Shown: positions 16,930 through 26,263 of the stretch, piece after piece
How positions within the stretch are numbered: position 1 is the first letter of the stretch
Layout: the number at the start of each line of letters is the position of its first letter
Assembly: GCF_003628305.1 (NCBI RefSeq)
Contig: NZ_RBZM01000001.1
Span: forward strand, 186,001-250,000
Direction of reading: 5' to 3'
From: Cohnella endophytica
GTDB taxonomy: Bacteria > Bacillota > Bacilli > Paenibacillales > Paenibacillaceae
Length of the DNA stretch: 64,000 nucleotides
Made by a program: the position numbers and the translations under genes
Notes under the pieces: model-generated
Told to the model about the DNA's origin: nothing
What the model saw: the letters and a program-made list of their open reading frames with translations, nothing else
Databases searched by the model: none

Positions 16930-17337
16930 ATGTCGACGGCAGCGGGCACGAAAGAAAATCCATGGAAATTACTGACGCCTCCCCAATCCTCCGAATACGA
17001 AATGTATAAAGACGAAAAGGACGGCAAAGCGATAATCGTCTGTACGGTAGGCAAAACCGTCTTACACTACGATTATCGTTGCATTGATGACTTGCACGCC
17101 ATGCTCAAGCAGCACGGAGACTGGATCGAATTAGGAAGCGCAGACGAGCAGAAGCCGGCGAAAGAAGGCACGGTCGAAGCTTGGGGACGTTCTCCCGATA
17201 ACCCGATCGGCGGATGGTACGGCTTGAAAAAAGGCTTTCGCGGCAGATTCGGCATGTACGTTCCCCCGTTGATGGAAGCTTTAGGGCTTGCGGAGGTTGA
17301 GCATAATCCAAGGAACAATCGTATGAGGGCACTTTAG
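16930..17337 (+). CDS. DUF6855-like small protein
   Basis: A 135-residue soluble protein with no signal or membrane segment. It opens with GTKENPWKLLTPPQSSEY and has a conserved-looking core (TVEAWGRSPDNPIGGWYGL, then RGRFGMYVPPLMEALGLAE) ending in HNPRNNRMRAL. This pattern matches small proteins grouped as DUF6855, of unknown function, found in several bacterial phyla. It starts 12 nt after the murA stop behind AAGGGG, so it is probably co-transcribed with murA. Confidence 0.7.
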   Translation: MSTAAGTKENPWKLLTPPQSSEYEMYKDEKDGKAIIVCTVGKTVLHYDYRCIDDLHAMLKQHGDWIELGSADEQKPAKEGTVEAWGRSPDNPIGGWYGLKKGFRGRFGMYVPPLMEALGLAEVEHNPRNNRMRAL

Positions 17338-17356
17338 AAGGGCTCATCGAATCTAG

Positions 17357-17384
17357 AATAGCCGCCTTTTGGCGGCTATTTTTG
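17357..17384 (+). terminator. Intrinsic terminator after murA operon
   Basis: The stem AATAGCCGCC/GGCGGCTATT is followed by TTTTT. Its A-rich left side lets it also serve the convergent Rieske oxidoreductase gene. Confidence 0.85.
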
Positions 17385-17418
17385 TTCCAATTTTAGCTCA
17401 TAGAAACGATCTGAGGAT

Positions 17419-18930
17419 TCAAAGCTGCAAATTTTTGAGTGGCTTGACGGCCGGTCCTTCCACGACTTGTCCGCGATAGTCGAACCTCGAGCCATGGCAC
17501 GGACAGTCCCATGTTCTGTCTCCGCTGTTCCATTCAACCTCGCAGCCCATATGCGTGCAGGTAGCGTCGACGAGATGCAAGTTACCGTCCGGATCTACGT
17601 AAGCGCCCGACTTTTTGCCGTTCAATCGCACGAGCGAACCCTCATCCTTGTTCAGTTCCTGCGTTTTTTTGTCCAACCACTCCAGCTTGCCTTGAATGAA
17701 GTGTTTGGCCACGTCTGCGTTCTGCGCAAGGAAGGTCTTAATATCCGGGTCGGCATGAAAGCGTGAGGGGGCAAACAATTCCTCGCAGGGGTTACTTTTA
17801 CCGGTTAACAAATCGCGTAGCAACAAAGCTGCCGCCGTCCCGGTCGTCATTCCCCATTTGCGATAACCTGTCGCCACATAACTATGCGGCTTGCTCTTGG
17901 TCGCCTGGCCGATGTAGGGAAGTTTATCCAGCGTAACGAAATCGTTGGAGCTCCAACGATAGGGGAAGTCGGTTGCACCGAATTTTTCTCTCGCCCAGGC
18001 ATACAACGCCTCGTAATGTTTGATCGTGCAGATTCCCTGGCCGGTTTTGTGGGATTCGCCGCCAATAAGCAACAATTTCTCGCCGCCATAGGTCACGGAC
18101 CGAATCGACCGATTTGGTTTATCCGCGCTAATGAACATCCCCTTCAGGTCTTCCCAAGGCGTTCGGGCCGCGATTACGTAAGAACTCTCCGCATGCAACC
18201 TTGAAAAATAAAACCCGGAATCGAATGCGGGAAAATGGGCGCAAGAAATGATATCCACGCAAGAAATCTCGAAATCGTCAGTACTGATCGCAACGGAAGG
18301 GCTGCCTTCCTTGATCGTTTCGATCATCGTATTCTCGTAGATGTGACCGCCAAGCCTCACGAACTCTTCTGCAAGCCGTGAAAGATAGGGGACGGGGTGG
18401 AACCGAGCTTGATCTTTCATGGCGACGGCAGCATGGACTTTAAGGGGTAGATTTATCGTGTCGGTCAGTTCGCCCGGAATGCCTAGCTTAACGTAGGCAT
18501 CGTGTTCAGCGCGGACTCGTGCGGCTTGTTCTTCGGACGTCGCATAGACATAAGCGTCTTCCTCGACGAGATCGCACTCAATGCCTAGTTCCTCGGCTGT
18601 CTCGCGGATGAAACGAAGTCCGCCATTATTCGCCTCGTAATACAGTCTCGCCTTATCTTCGCCGAAATGATGAATATATTCGTCGTAGATAAGGCCGTGC
18701 TGCGCGGTGATTTTGGCTGTCGTATAACCCGTTGTTCCGCCGATGAGCCGGCCTGCCGTCACGAGGATGACTTTTTTGCCTTCTTTCGCCAGCAAGTAAG
18801 CCGTTGTAATACCTGAGATGCCGCCCCCTATGACGAGGATTTCCGTCTTGACGGATTCGCGAAGAGTTTCGTACTCGGGTATTTTCGCGGTTGCCAACCA
18901 GTAGGATTCGGGAAACGAAGTAAGACTCAT
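17419..18930 (-). CDS. FAD-dependent oxidoreductase with C-terminal Rieske domain (YhfW-like)
   Basis: 503 residues from ATG 18930, which follows AGGAGGTTAAAC; an upstream ATG at 18960 lacks a site. Residues ~30-400 form a DAO/GlpO-like FAD fold (VIGGGISGITTAYLLAKEG). The C-terminal ~90 residues are a Rieske [2Fe-2S] domain with CTHMGC and CPCHGSRF, supplying two Cys and two His. The layout is that of B. subtilis YhfW, whose substrate is unknown. It lies 39 bp downstream of rnj on the same strand and could be co-transcribed. Confidence 0.88.
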   Translation of the reverse strand: MSLTSFPESYWLATAKIPEYETLRESVKTEILVIGGGISGITTAYLLAKEGKKVILVTAGRLIGGTTGYTTAKITAQHGLIYDEYIHHFGEDKARLYYEANNGGLRFIRETAEELGIECDLVEEDAYVYATSEEQAARVRAEHDAYVKLGIPGELTDTINLPLKVHAAVAMKDQARFHPVPYLSRLAEEFVRLGGHIYENTMIETIKEGSPSVAISTDDFEISCVDIISCAHFPAFDSGFYFSRLHAESSYVIAARTPWEDLKGMFISADKPNRSIRSVTYGGEKLLLIGGESHKTGQGICTIKHYEALYAWAREKFGATDFPYRWSSNDFVTLDKLPYIGQATKSKPHSYVATGYRKWGMTTGTAAALLLRDLLTGKSNPCEELFAPSRFHADPDIKTFLAQNADVAKHFIQGKLEWLDKKTQELNKDEGSLVRLNGKKSGAYVDPDGNLHLVDATCTHMGCEVEWNSGDRTWDCPCHGSRFDYRGQVVEGPAVKPLKNLQL

Positions 18931-18969
18931 GTTTAACCTCCTAATGAGAGTCTGCCGCAATTTTAGCCA

Positions 18970-20652
18970 TTAAACTTGAATGATGATAGGTAATATCATC
19001 GGTCTTCTTTTGGTTTTGGCATAGAGGAATTTGCCGACGGATTCTTTGATCGATTGCTTGTATATCCCCCAATTGTTATTTGTTTTCGTGATTACTTGCT
19101 GAAGTTGTTCGACCTCTCTTAACGTAATCCGATGAACCTCTTCCATTAAACCTTCGGATTCCTTGACGAATACGAATCCCCGCGAGATGATATCGGGTCC
19201 GGAAACGATCTTGTTGTCGGACTTCCCAAGCGTTAATACGATAATCAGAATTCCGTCCGCGGACAATACTTTGCGGTCGCGTAATACGATATTGCCGACA
19301 TCCCCGATGCCAAGACCATCCACGAAAGTATTTCCGTTAGGAACCTTGCGTTCCTGTAATGCTTCCGATCCGACGATATCCACGACGTCCCCGTTGTTAA
19401 TAATGAAAATATTGCTAGCTTTGACTCCAACGGCTTCCGCCAACAAACGATGCTGGTGAAGCATGCGGTATTCTCCATGGATAGGAATAAAGTATTGGGG
19501 TTTCATCAGAGTAAGCATTAATTTGAGTTCTTCTTGGCTGGCATGACCAGACACGTGCATCCCCGTCACGGCTCCCGGTCCGTAAATCACTTTTGCTTTT
19601 CTTTCAAAAAGGTTGTCCACGATGCGGGCGACGTTTCGCTCGTTGCCGGGGATCGGCGACGAAGCAAATATTACGGTATCGCCGGGAGACACTTCTACTT
19701 GCCGATGATTGCCGGCGGCTATGCGTCCCATCGCCGCCATTGGCTCGCCTTGGCTTCCCGTGCAGAGAATAACGAGCTCATGACGTTTGTACTTGTCGAC
19801 CTCTGTAATCTCCACGATCATGTTAGAAGGAATATTCAAATAACCGAGTGACGAGGCGACTTCCACGACATTAACCATGCTTCTGCCCATCACGATAATT
19901 TTACGATTCATTTTGTCCGCGGCATTGATGATTTGTTGCAGTCTATGTACGTTGGAGGCAAACGTGGTTATGAAGATTTTGCCTTCCGCATGAGCGAAGG
20001 CCTCATGGATATGCTCTCCTACCAAGCGTTCCGATGGAGTGAAGCCCGGGCGCTCCGCGTTCGTGCTCTCGGACAATAATGCCAACACGCCGTTCATGCC
20101 AATCTGGGCCATCTTATGGATATCCGCGAATTGCTCGTTTACGGGGGTCAAGTCGAACTTAAAGTCACCGGTATGCACGACGGTTCCTTGAGGGGTATGG
20201 AAGGCGATACCGAGGCAATCGGGAATGCTGTGATTCGTGCTGAAGAAGCTTATCGGAATGGAACCTAAAGTCAGGCTTGAGCTGGAGTCGATCTGATGAA
20301 GCGTCGTCGTCCCTAATAAACCGTGTTCCTTTAACTTTCCTTTTATTAAACCAAGAGTTAACCTCGTAGCGTAAACGGGCATGTTTAATTGCTTGATAAT
20401 ATAAGGGATGCCGCCGATATGATCCTCGTGACCATGGGTAACGACCAGGCCTCTAACGCGACTTTTATTTTCAAGCAAGAAAGCGATGTCCGGAATAATC
20501 ACGTCTATCCCCAGCAAGCTTTCATCCGGAAACTTCGAGCCGCAATCGACTACGATGATATCGTCGTCATATTGAATGACGTACATATTTTTGCCGATCT
20601 CATTAACGCCGCCAAGGGCGATGATCGAAAGCCTGTTTTGTACCGTGCTCAT
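18970..20652 (-). CDS. rnj: Ribonuclease J
   Basis: A 560-residue metallo-beta-lactamase/beta-CASP ribonuclease with 5'-exo and endonuclease activity in mRNA turnover and rRNA maturation. The metal motif HGHEDH spans H73-H78. The beta-CASP region (FTPSERLVGEH, IVMGRSMVN) and the C-terminal SGHASQEEL motif are present. ATG 20652 (MSTVQNRLSI) follows CGGAGGTTGTCT; the longer frame to 20757 lacks support. Paenibacilli usually carry two RNase J genes, and I cannot tell J1 from J2. Its ribosome binding site is inside a long-range hairpin. Confidence 0.92.
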   Translation of the reverse strand: MSTVQNRLSIIALGGVNEIGKNMYVIQYDDDIIVVDCGSKFPDESLLGIDVIIPDIAFLLENKSRVRGLVVTHGHEDHIGGIPYIIKQLNMPVYATRLTLGLIKGKLKEHGLLGTTTLHQIDSSSSLTLGSIPISFFSTNHSIPDCLGIAFHTPQGTVVHTGDFKFDLTPVNEQFADIHKMAQIGMNGVLALLSESTNAERPGFTPSERLVGEHIHEAFAHAEGKIFITTFASNVHRLQQIINAADKMNRKIIVMGRSMVNVVEVASSLGYLNIPSNMIVEITEVDKYKRHELVILCTGSQGEPMAAMGRIAAGNHRQVEVSPGDTVIFASSPIPGNERNVARIVDNLFERKAKVIYGPGAVTGMHVSGHASQEELKLMLTLMKPQYFIPIHGEYRMLHQHRLLAEAVGVKASNIFIINNGDVVDIVGSEALQERKVPNGNTFVDGLGIGDVGNIVLRDRKVLSADGILIIVLTLGKSDNKIVSGPDIISRGFVFVKESEGLMEEVHRITLREVEQLQQVITKTNNNWGIYKQSIKESVGKFLYAKTKRRPMILPIIIQV

Positions 20653-20659
20653 AGACAAC

Positions 20660-20717
20660 CTCCGCCGGAAAAGGAATTCCTTATCTCGTTTCGTTATCTG
20701 TTTTGCCCCCGGCGGAG
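20660..20717 (-). promoter_or_regulatory. rnj 5'-UTR helix that sequesters the ribosome binding site
   Basis: On the minus strand CTCCGCCGG (20717-20709) pairs perfectly with CCGGCGGAG (20668-20660), and the second arm contains the CGGAGG ribosome binding site of rnj. The ~40-nt loop holds the palindrome AAGGAATTCCTT. RNase J could open or cut this element, giving feedback control; that role is inferred. Confidence 0.55.
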
Positions 20718-20792
20718 CTCGTTTATTCTTGCGGATGAACGTTGCGCTAGTTATCACTAAGGGATATTATGGGTGACATGAGGGGGGATCGC

Positions 20793-21482
20793 ATGATGGA
20801 ACATGTTGAAAAGCACTTCTTGGCGTCGGATATGATCAAAGACGTCGTAATCGGCATGGCGGACGGATTAACGGTGCCTTTTGCGCTCGCCGCCGGACTG
20901 TCTGGTACGCTCTCCAATTCGGATTTAGTCGTCGTTGCGGGCTTTGCCGAGATTGCCGCGGGTTCCATTGCAATGGGACTTGGAGGATACTTAGCCGCGC
21001 GTACGGATCGGGAGCACTATATGGCCGAATTGGCACGCGAACGTTTTGAGATTGTCGCCTACCCTGATATAGAACGAGAAGAAGTTGCCGAGATTTTAAG
21101 GGCTTGGCATTTGCCCGAGCCGGCCGTTACCGCCGCAGTCGATGCGATCAGTAACGATCCGGACCTTTGGGTTGATTTTATGATGAAGCACGAGCTGGGG
21201 CTGGAGAAGCCCGAAGCGAAGAGGGCGCGCAACAGTTCTCTGACGATAGGTATATCTTACATCGTCGGCGGGATTATTCCGCTTTCTCCTTACATCTTGA
21301 TTGATCAGTCCGACATTGCCTTGATTACCTCGTCCGTGGTCACTTTGATCGCGTTGTTCGTTTTCGGATACGTCAAAGGCAGATTCACGGGATCGAAGCC
21401 GTTCAAGAGCGCATTGCAGACGATGCTTGTCGGAGGCTTGGCCGCCGGGTTCGCGTTCATGATATCTAGCTGGATATCTTAA
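20793..21482 (+). CDS. VIT1/CCC1-family membrane protein
   Basis: 229 residues from ATG 20793, 7 nt after AGGGGGG. The first helix pair (DVVIGMADGLTVPFALAAGLSG and EIAAGSIAMGLGGYLAARTD) is the VIT1 signature. A charged cytoplasmic insert follows (DIEREEVAEIL...WVDFMMKHELGLEKPE), then three more helices. Family members move Fe2+/Mn2+ out of the cytosol into vacuoles or, in bacteria, across the membrane. The acidic insert resembles the metal-binding domain of plant VIT1. Divergent from rnj. Confidence 0.85.
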   Translation: MMEHVEKHFLASDMIKDVVIGMADGLTVPFALAAGLSGTLSNSDLVVVAGFAEIAAGSIAMGLGGYLAARTDREHYMAELARERFEIVAYPDIEREEVAEILRAWHLPEPAVTAAVDAISNDPDLWVDFMMKHELGLEKPEAKRARNSSLTIGISYIVGGIIPLSPYILIDQSDIALITSSVVTLIALFVFGYVKGRFTGSKPFKSALQTMLVGGLAAGFAFMISSWIS

Positions 21483-21486
21483 ATTC

Positions 21487-22929
21487 TCACTGCCGAGATA
21501 TCAGAAACACGCTTCCGAACGGCCCCTTGAAGAGAGGTTCACCATATCTTGTTACCCAGTCGGCGTATAGCAGTTCCGACACGTTACTTCTTGCGATGAC
21601 GTAATCCGGACGATCGGATCGAACGATCTCCGGCAACCGCTCGGAGAAACCGTACATCGACCGTTCGAAGGCGGTCCAGCCATACGCGCCTCGAGATGCG
21701 TCCGTGATGTAGGGGTCTTGCCTACCGTCCGCGAGAACGTCCCCTCCACGGTACGTGATGTATCCGGATGATCCGTAAGGAGCCATTACTTTCGGACGTA
21801 TCCCGTCGGGACCGCGATCTAGGATGTAAGACATTTCTTCAACCGGATACAGCTTAGAGCTCACCTGAGTCGGAAAGATGAAGTTGATCGAGGATTGCAA
21901 CAATAGTCCGATGGCTACGCAGGCTAGCAGATGGCGAAGATTGAACCGTAATTTAATGGATTCGAGCCACGGAGCGGCTTCTATTGCGGTTGCGGCGAAA
22001 TAGGGAATGAATAGCCACATGAACAGATTTTGCTTGTAACTGGATACGCCCAAGTACAGAACGCCAAGCATGACGAGAAAGCGGAACATTTTCTTGTGCA
22101 GGGAGTAGGGCAGTATCGTCGCGAAAAACATTAAAGCTAGAAGTCTCGGGAGATTTTCCAAACTCGTGAATTGAATCGCATTCCATTCGTCGATGAGCAG
22201 ATTGAAATGATGTTGAGTAACCGTCAACACGTAGAGAATGCTACGCCAGCCGCCAACGTTCAACAAACCGACAGCATATACGGCAACGAAGACGAGAAGT
22301 CGGTTTCTTTTCATGTTTTTGTCCGTAACGTCTTCGATAAATGCCATTCCGGTAAACACGGCGATAACCGGCCATACTCCGGCATGGATGTTGGCAAGCG
22401 CTAACGAAAACAAGATCAGAAGGATAGCGTATTTCAATTTGTTCTGCAGGCGATATTCGCGAAGAAACACGAAAAACCAAACGATCATGCCCGATGAAAT
22501 AATCTGAGGCCTACTGGCGAAATAGTAATAATAGACGCAGACGGTTATGACGAGAATAAGAACGATTAAGAAGGCCGGAGGTTCGCCCAAGCCCATCTCT
22601 TTACGTGAAACCTGACATAACCGGTAGAGCCCCCAGATCAGCATAAAGAGGCAGGCAGCGGTCAATAGATAGATTCCCGGCCAGCCTAAGGCCGAGTACA
22701 AGAGAGCAATTATGAGCTGGAATCCGAACTCATGCGGAACGTAAGGGAGGTTGTTCCCGGAGTATGTATGGATGGCATGATGTAATACCGTGCCGTGTTG
22801 GAGCATGTACTGGCCGAGTTCGATATGCCAGAAAGTGTCCGGGTCGTTGTAAGTATATTTGGGTAACATGCAGAGAACGGCAATAACGATTAATGCGCCG
22901 AGAATCATCGGAAGCGATTTTCTATTCAT
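21487..22929 (-). CDS. Polytopic membrane protein, GT-C-like
   Basis: A 480-residue protein with about ten hydrophobic segments. A first loop, NDPDTFWHIELGQYM, resembles the acidic first-loop motif of GT-C glycosyltransferases and related membrane proteins. The C-terminal ~100 residues are extracytoplasmic (KVMAPYGSSGYITYRGG). No family assignment is certain. It probably acts on a lipid-linked sugar or belongs to an uncharacterised exopolysaccharide step. It ends 4 bp from the convergent VIT1-like gene. Confidence 0.6.
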   Translation of the reverse strand: MNRKSLPMILGALIVIAVLCMLPKYTYNDPDTFWHIELGQYMLQHGTVLHHAIHTYSGNNLPYVPHEFGFQLIIALLYSALGWPGIYLLTAACLFMLIWGLYRLCQVSRKEMGLGEPPAFLIVLILVITVCVYYYYFASRPQIISSGMIVWFFVFLREYRLQNKLKYAILLILFSLALANIHAGVWPVIAVFTGMAFIEDVTDKNMKRNRLLVFVAVYAVGLLNVGGWRSILYVLTVTQHHFNLLIDEWNAIQFTSLENLPRLLALMFFATILPYSLHKKMFRFLVMLGVLYLGVSSYKQNLFMWLFIPYFAATAIEAAPWLESIKLRFNLRHLLACVAIGLLLQSSINFIFPTQVSSKLYPVEEMSYILDRGPDGIRPKVMAPYGSSGYITYRGGDVLADGRQDPYITDASRGAYGWTAFERSMYGFSERLPEIVRSDRPDYVIARSNVSELLYADWVTRYGEPLFKGPFGSVFLISRQ

Positions 22930-22946
22930 TTTAGACTCCTAGCATA

Positions 22947-22979
22947 ACAACGACCTTTCCCTTCGGGAAAGGTCGTTGT
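22947..22979 (-). terminator. Hairpin between PAP2 and membrane-protein genes
   Basis: A 15-bp stem (ACAACGACCTTTCCC/GGGAAAGGTCGTTGT) with a TTC loop lies just after the PAP2 stop. The U-tract is poor, so termination may be partial. Confidence 0.6.
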
Positions 22980-22983
22980 CTTA

Positions 22984-23562
22984 TTATTGTGATCGAGGCA
23001 GGAACGAAACCTTTGCAACCAGTTTCCCATATATTCGGATAAAGAACAAGGGGATGAAGTCGAGTTTGCCTCTCATTTTATGAACTAGGAAGCCGATTAT
23101 GAAGGAAAGTAAGATAGCGCCTCCGATATCCGCCGGGTAATGGACGCCGACGAATACTCTCGCGATTCCCGTTATAACAGCCAATGCCAGAAGCGCGACA
23201 CCGGTTTTTCGCTTCGCGAACAAGATACTGAAGGCCAATGAAAATGCGAACGTCGCATGATCGCTCGGGAAGGAAGCGTCCGGCGCGTGCGCGATCAATT
23301 GATGGACTTGATGATCGACAAACGGTCTTGGATGGTTAACCATGGGCGAAATGATCAAACTTGCGACAAGCAGAGCGACAACAGTCGTCAAGCAGGCATA
23401 GAAGACGGTTTTTTGGTTGTTTTCCTTGCCAGTGATCCATAAGAAGCCCAAGATGGCGATCATGATCCAGACGATATCCTGGGCGCAGAATGTCATCAGA
23501 TCGTCGAACCAATCGTAACGACCGGCGAACTGGTTAAGAAGTTGAAACAAGTTGTCATTCAT
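22984..23562 (-). CDS. PAP2 undecaprenyl-diphosphatase (BcrC-like)
   Basis: A 192-residue integral membrane phosphatase with the PAP2 motifs NHPRPF, PSDHATFAFSL and RVFVGVHYPADIGGA carrying the catalytic His residues. By family it dephosphorylates undecaprenyl pyrophosphate outside the membrane, recycling the wall lipid carrier and giving bacitracin tolerance. A basic C-terminal tail follows the last helix. It lies downstream of a secreted phosphoesterase on the same strand. Confidence 0.85.
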   Translation of the reverse strand: MNDNLFQLLNQFAGRYDWFDDLMTFCAQDIVWIMIAILGFLWITGKENNQKTVFYACLTTVVALLVASLIISPMVNHPRPFVDHQVHQLIAHAPDASFPSDHATFAFSLAFSILFAKRKTGVALLALAVITGIARVFVGVHYPADIGGAILLSFIIGFLVHKMRGKLDFIPLFFIRIYGKLVAKVSFLPRSQ

Positions 23563-23623
23563 AATATCATTCGCTTTCGTTTTTCTTTATACGTTATCAC
23601 GCGGTTCTTAATTATTTATTAAC

Positions 23624-24496
23624 TTAACGTAAATTCCATATGGGGAGCGACCGGGCTTGCTTGGCTTGTCCGAGCGGATTTAATCCGTACGAGTCTTCGA
23701 TCGTGCGCAGTACATCGAAGTGATTCGACTTTTGTTTGTAATCGCCTTGTTGAACCATAGGTCCAACGAATACCGTTGGAATCTTGTTTTTCTGGCTCCG
23801 ATCATCCTCGTCCCAAGTAAGAATGAGCAGGCTGTTATGTTTCTTAGCCCATTCCACATAACCGGACATGTGCTGCTTCAGCCAATCGTCCGCTTCTTTT
23901 ATCGTGCCGTCGTGGATATCGTGGTCCATGTTCGGGATAACGAACGAGACGGTGGGCAACTTGGAGTAATCCTTCGGAAAGCTGGTTAAGGGCATATTCG
24001 CCGACTGCGGTACATTCGTAAAGTCCGCCCAAGGATTGTGTTTTCTCGCGTATTTCGTTTTTAAGTCGTAGGCTCCCGTAAAGCCGATCTTAGGCAATCC
24101 CTCGGAATATCCTCCGAACGTGAAGCCATGCTTGATCAGTTCCGCCGCCAGATTATCGGTGTTAAAAGAATGGATGGGTTTGTCGTTTTTAACGCCTTGA
24201 TTGGAGCCAGAGAACAAATCCAAGTAATTCGGCAGGCTAGGATGCTCGATCGCATAGTGATTGACCAGATTAGCGCCCTGTTTCATGAGCTGATTCATAT
24301 AAGGCGCCGATTTATTCCCGGAAATTTCCCGCAGAGAATGATTCTCCTCGACAACAATGACGATATGGTCCACTTTCGGAGTGCCGGAGGCAGGTTTCGC
24401 TTCCGCGGTTTCCGGTCCGGACCAAGACGGAAAGCTAGAAAGAGCTAACGGAGACAGCAATACAAGGAGCGGAACTAGTAGTTTCTTTTTGCGCAT
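23624..24496 (-). CDS. Secreted phosphoesterase (phospholipase C/acid phosphatase family)
   Basis: A 290-residue protein with an N-terminal signal peptide (MRKKK, then a hydrophobic stretch, cleavage near AEAKPA). The phosphoesterase fold is shown by VDHIVIVVEENHS, HPSLPNYLDLFSG, a likely metal pair in PNMDHDIHDG, TWDEDD, and a late NHFDVLRTIED. Family members hydrolyse phosphomonoesters or phospholipids outside the cell. The exact substrate is unknown. Confidence 0.82.
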   Translation of the reverse strand: MRKKKLLVPLLVLLSPLALSSFPSWSGPETAEAKPASGTPKVDHIVIVVEENHSLREISGNKSAPYMNQLMKQGANLVNHYAIEHPSLPNYLDLFSGSNQGVKNDKPIHSFNTDNLAAELIKHGFTFGGYSEGLPKIGFTGAYDLKTKYARKHNPWADFTNVPQSANMPLTSFPKDYSKLPTVSFVIPNMDHDIHDGTIKEADDWLKQHMSGYVEWAKKHNSLLILTWDEDDRSQKNKIPTVFVGPMVQQGDYKQKSNHFDVLRTIEDSYGLNPLGQAKQARSLPIWNLR

Positions 24497-24675
24497 CGCG
24501 TTATTTCATTCCTTAATTTTTAGAGTCGAAGAACGACCTCATTATAAGATAAGGTTTGTATGGGCTTCAATGAAATCGCGACAGTTAATAATCTTTTAAG
24601 AATTGACGAGGAGTCCCACAGCGACAACCTGGCACATAAACTGTCTTTAAGTTCATGACTATAGGAGGGGATGCA

Positions 24676-25416
24676 GTGCCTCAATACGTCAGCAGCAAAT
24701 GGAAAAAAACGGAGGCTCTTTTACGTAATCGGTCATTACAAAACATCATTCCGAAGACTGTTCGATTTAATCGAATTCAACTTAAAACGATGTTAGAAAG
24801 TTCGGGAATGGTCTACATCAAACCGGACACCGGTTCGTATGGAAACGGCGTTATGAGGGTCGAGAGGAAGAAAGGACGATACAGCTTCCAAGCGGGGGAG
24901 CGACTGCGAACGTTTTCTACTTTCGATTTTTTGTTCGAAGCCCTTAGGAAGGAAACGAAGAGCAGACGCTACTTGATCCAACGAGGCATTCATCTTTTGA
25001 AATACAAGGGAAGACGATTCGATTTAAGAGTCATGGTGCAATTAAATCCGAAAAAAGCCTGGGAGACGACAGGCATCATTGGACGGGTCGCTGCCCCTCG
25101 TAAAATCGTTACCAACTTTCACAACGGCGGCAAACCAATGTCGGCGACACGTTTATTAGGTCAACATTTGAATAAACAAGCGATGGAAAATAAAATCAAT
25201 TCGCTCGAGGTGCTGGGCGTAAGGACGGCTAAGACGCTCCGCAGAAAATTTCCGGGATTGCGCGTGATTGGATTAGACGTTGGAATGGATCCCTCGCTAA
25301 CGCCTTGGATTTTAGAGGTAAACACGAATCCGGATCCCTATATTTTCCGAAAGCTGCCCGATCCGACTATTTTTCGAACCATACAGCGTTATGCCAAAGC
25401 TTACGGACGAAAATAA
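24676..25416 (+). CDS. YheC/YheD-family ATP-grasp spore coat protein
   Basis: 246 residues from GTG 24676, 7 nt after AGGAGGGG; the ATG at 24655 lies before that site. It has an ATP-grasp pattern: KPDTGSYGNGVMRV, FDLRVMVQLNPKKAW, and the acidic metal-site end GLDVGMD...WILEVNTNPDP. YheC/D proteins are endospore coat-associated in Bacillus. It faces a paralogue (25451-26194) across a shared terminator and shares most of these motifs with it. Confidence 0.82.
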   Translation: MPQYVSSKWKKTEALLRNRSLQNIIPKTVRFNRIQLKTMLESSGMVYIKPDTGSYGNGVMRVERKKGRYSFQAGERLRTFSTFDFLFEALRKETKSRRYLIQRGIHLLKYKGRRFDLRVMVQLNPKKAWETTGIIGRVAAPRKIVTNFHNGGKPMSATRLLGQHLNKQAMENKINSLEVLGVRTAKTLRRKFPGLRVIGLDVGMDPSLTPWILEVNTNPDPYIFRKLPDPTIFRTIQRYAKAYGRK

Positions 25417-25430
25417 ATAATGAAGCTACC

Positions 25431-25462
25431 AAAAAGGCCTAAGCTTTTGCTTAGGCCTTTTT
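25431..25462. terminator. Bidirectional terminator between YheC/D paralogues
   Basis: The stem AAAAAGGCCTAAG/CTTAGGCCTTTTT has a 6-nt loop. It overlaps the stop codon of the minus-strand paralogue. Confidence 0.9.
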
Positions 25463-26194
25463 GTCATTTGCGATTTTCGCGTACCGCACAATTTTTCGGA
25501 ACATCCGCTTATCTTTAAGGACGTTAAATATCGTTTTGTCCGGCCGTGTATTGACTTCGATAATCCAAATCTTCAACTCTTTATCGATTCCGATATCCAA
25601 TCCATACGAACGAAATCGGGGGAAAAATTTGTTCACGTGCCCGCTGGTTCGGAGACCTAGCTGGTTAAGTCGTTGAATATACGCATTTTGTGCAACAGGG
25701 GATAAGGTTGGAGTCAGCAATTGACGCACTGGCAAAGGTCTTCCGCCATTGTGGTAGTTCGTTACGATTTTTTTCGGCTGGGCTAATCGTCCGATCATTC
25801 CCGTTACTTCCCATTTTCGATTCGGATTACGTTGTACCATAATACGCAGATCAAACGGTCGGTTCCGATAGCGGAGTAAAGGGATGCCCTTCTGAACGAT
25901 ATAGACTTTCTTTCCGGCGGATTTCTTGAAAGCCTTAAAGGCTCCGTCGAAGGAAATGAACGTTTGGCTTTTTACTCCGCTCTGAAGTCCAAAGGACTTA
26001 TCGTGCGTAGACAGCTTAAAGATACCATTTCCACCGGTTCCGTGATTCGGTTTAAGATAAACGACGGAATGCAATTTAAGCAATGTACGCACGTTTGCCG
26101 CAGTTGCGATGAGCGTCTGAGGCAGGTGTCGAGCGATATTCGAATCTTTCATCATTATCCGATGTTTGCCCATTTTGTTATTCCAGTATGGCAC
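25451..26194 (-). CDS. YheC/YheD-family ATP-grasp spore coat protein, paralogue
   Basis: 247 residues from GTG 26194, after CAGGAG. It keeps the ATP-grasp landmarks KPNHGTGGNGIFKL, RPFDLRIMVQRNPNRKW and GLDIGIDKELKIWIIEVNTRPD. The opposing paralogue is similar in length and motif order, so a tail-to-tail duplication is likely. Expected role: spore coat or late sporulation. Confidence 0.82.
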   Translation of the reverse strand: MPYWNNKMGKHRIMMKDSNIARHLPQTLIATAANVRTLLKLHSVVYLKPNHGTGGNGIFKLSTHDKSFGLQSGVKSQTFISFDGAFKAFKKSAGKKVYIVQKGIPLLRYRNRPFDLRIMVQRNPNRKWEVTGMIGRLAQPKKIVTNYHNGGRPLPVRQLLTPTLSPVAQNAYIQRLNQLGLRTSGHVNKFFPRFRSYGLDIGIDKELKIWIIEVNTRPDKTIFNVLKDKRMFRKIVRYAKIANDKKA

Positions 26195-26263
26195 GGTATC
26201 ACTCCTGATGGACGTTGTCTTTACTTAATTGTTATATGCCGATTTTCGCTCTCGCGATTGGAT

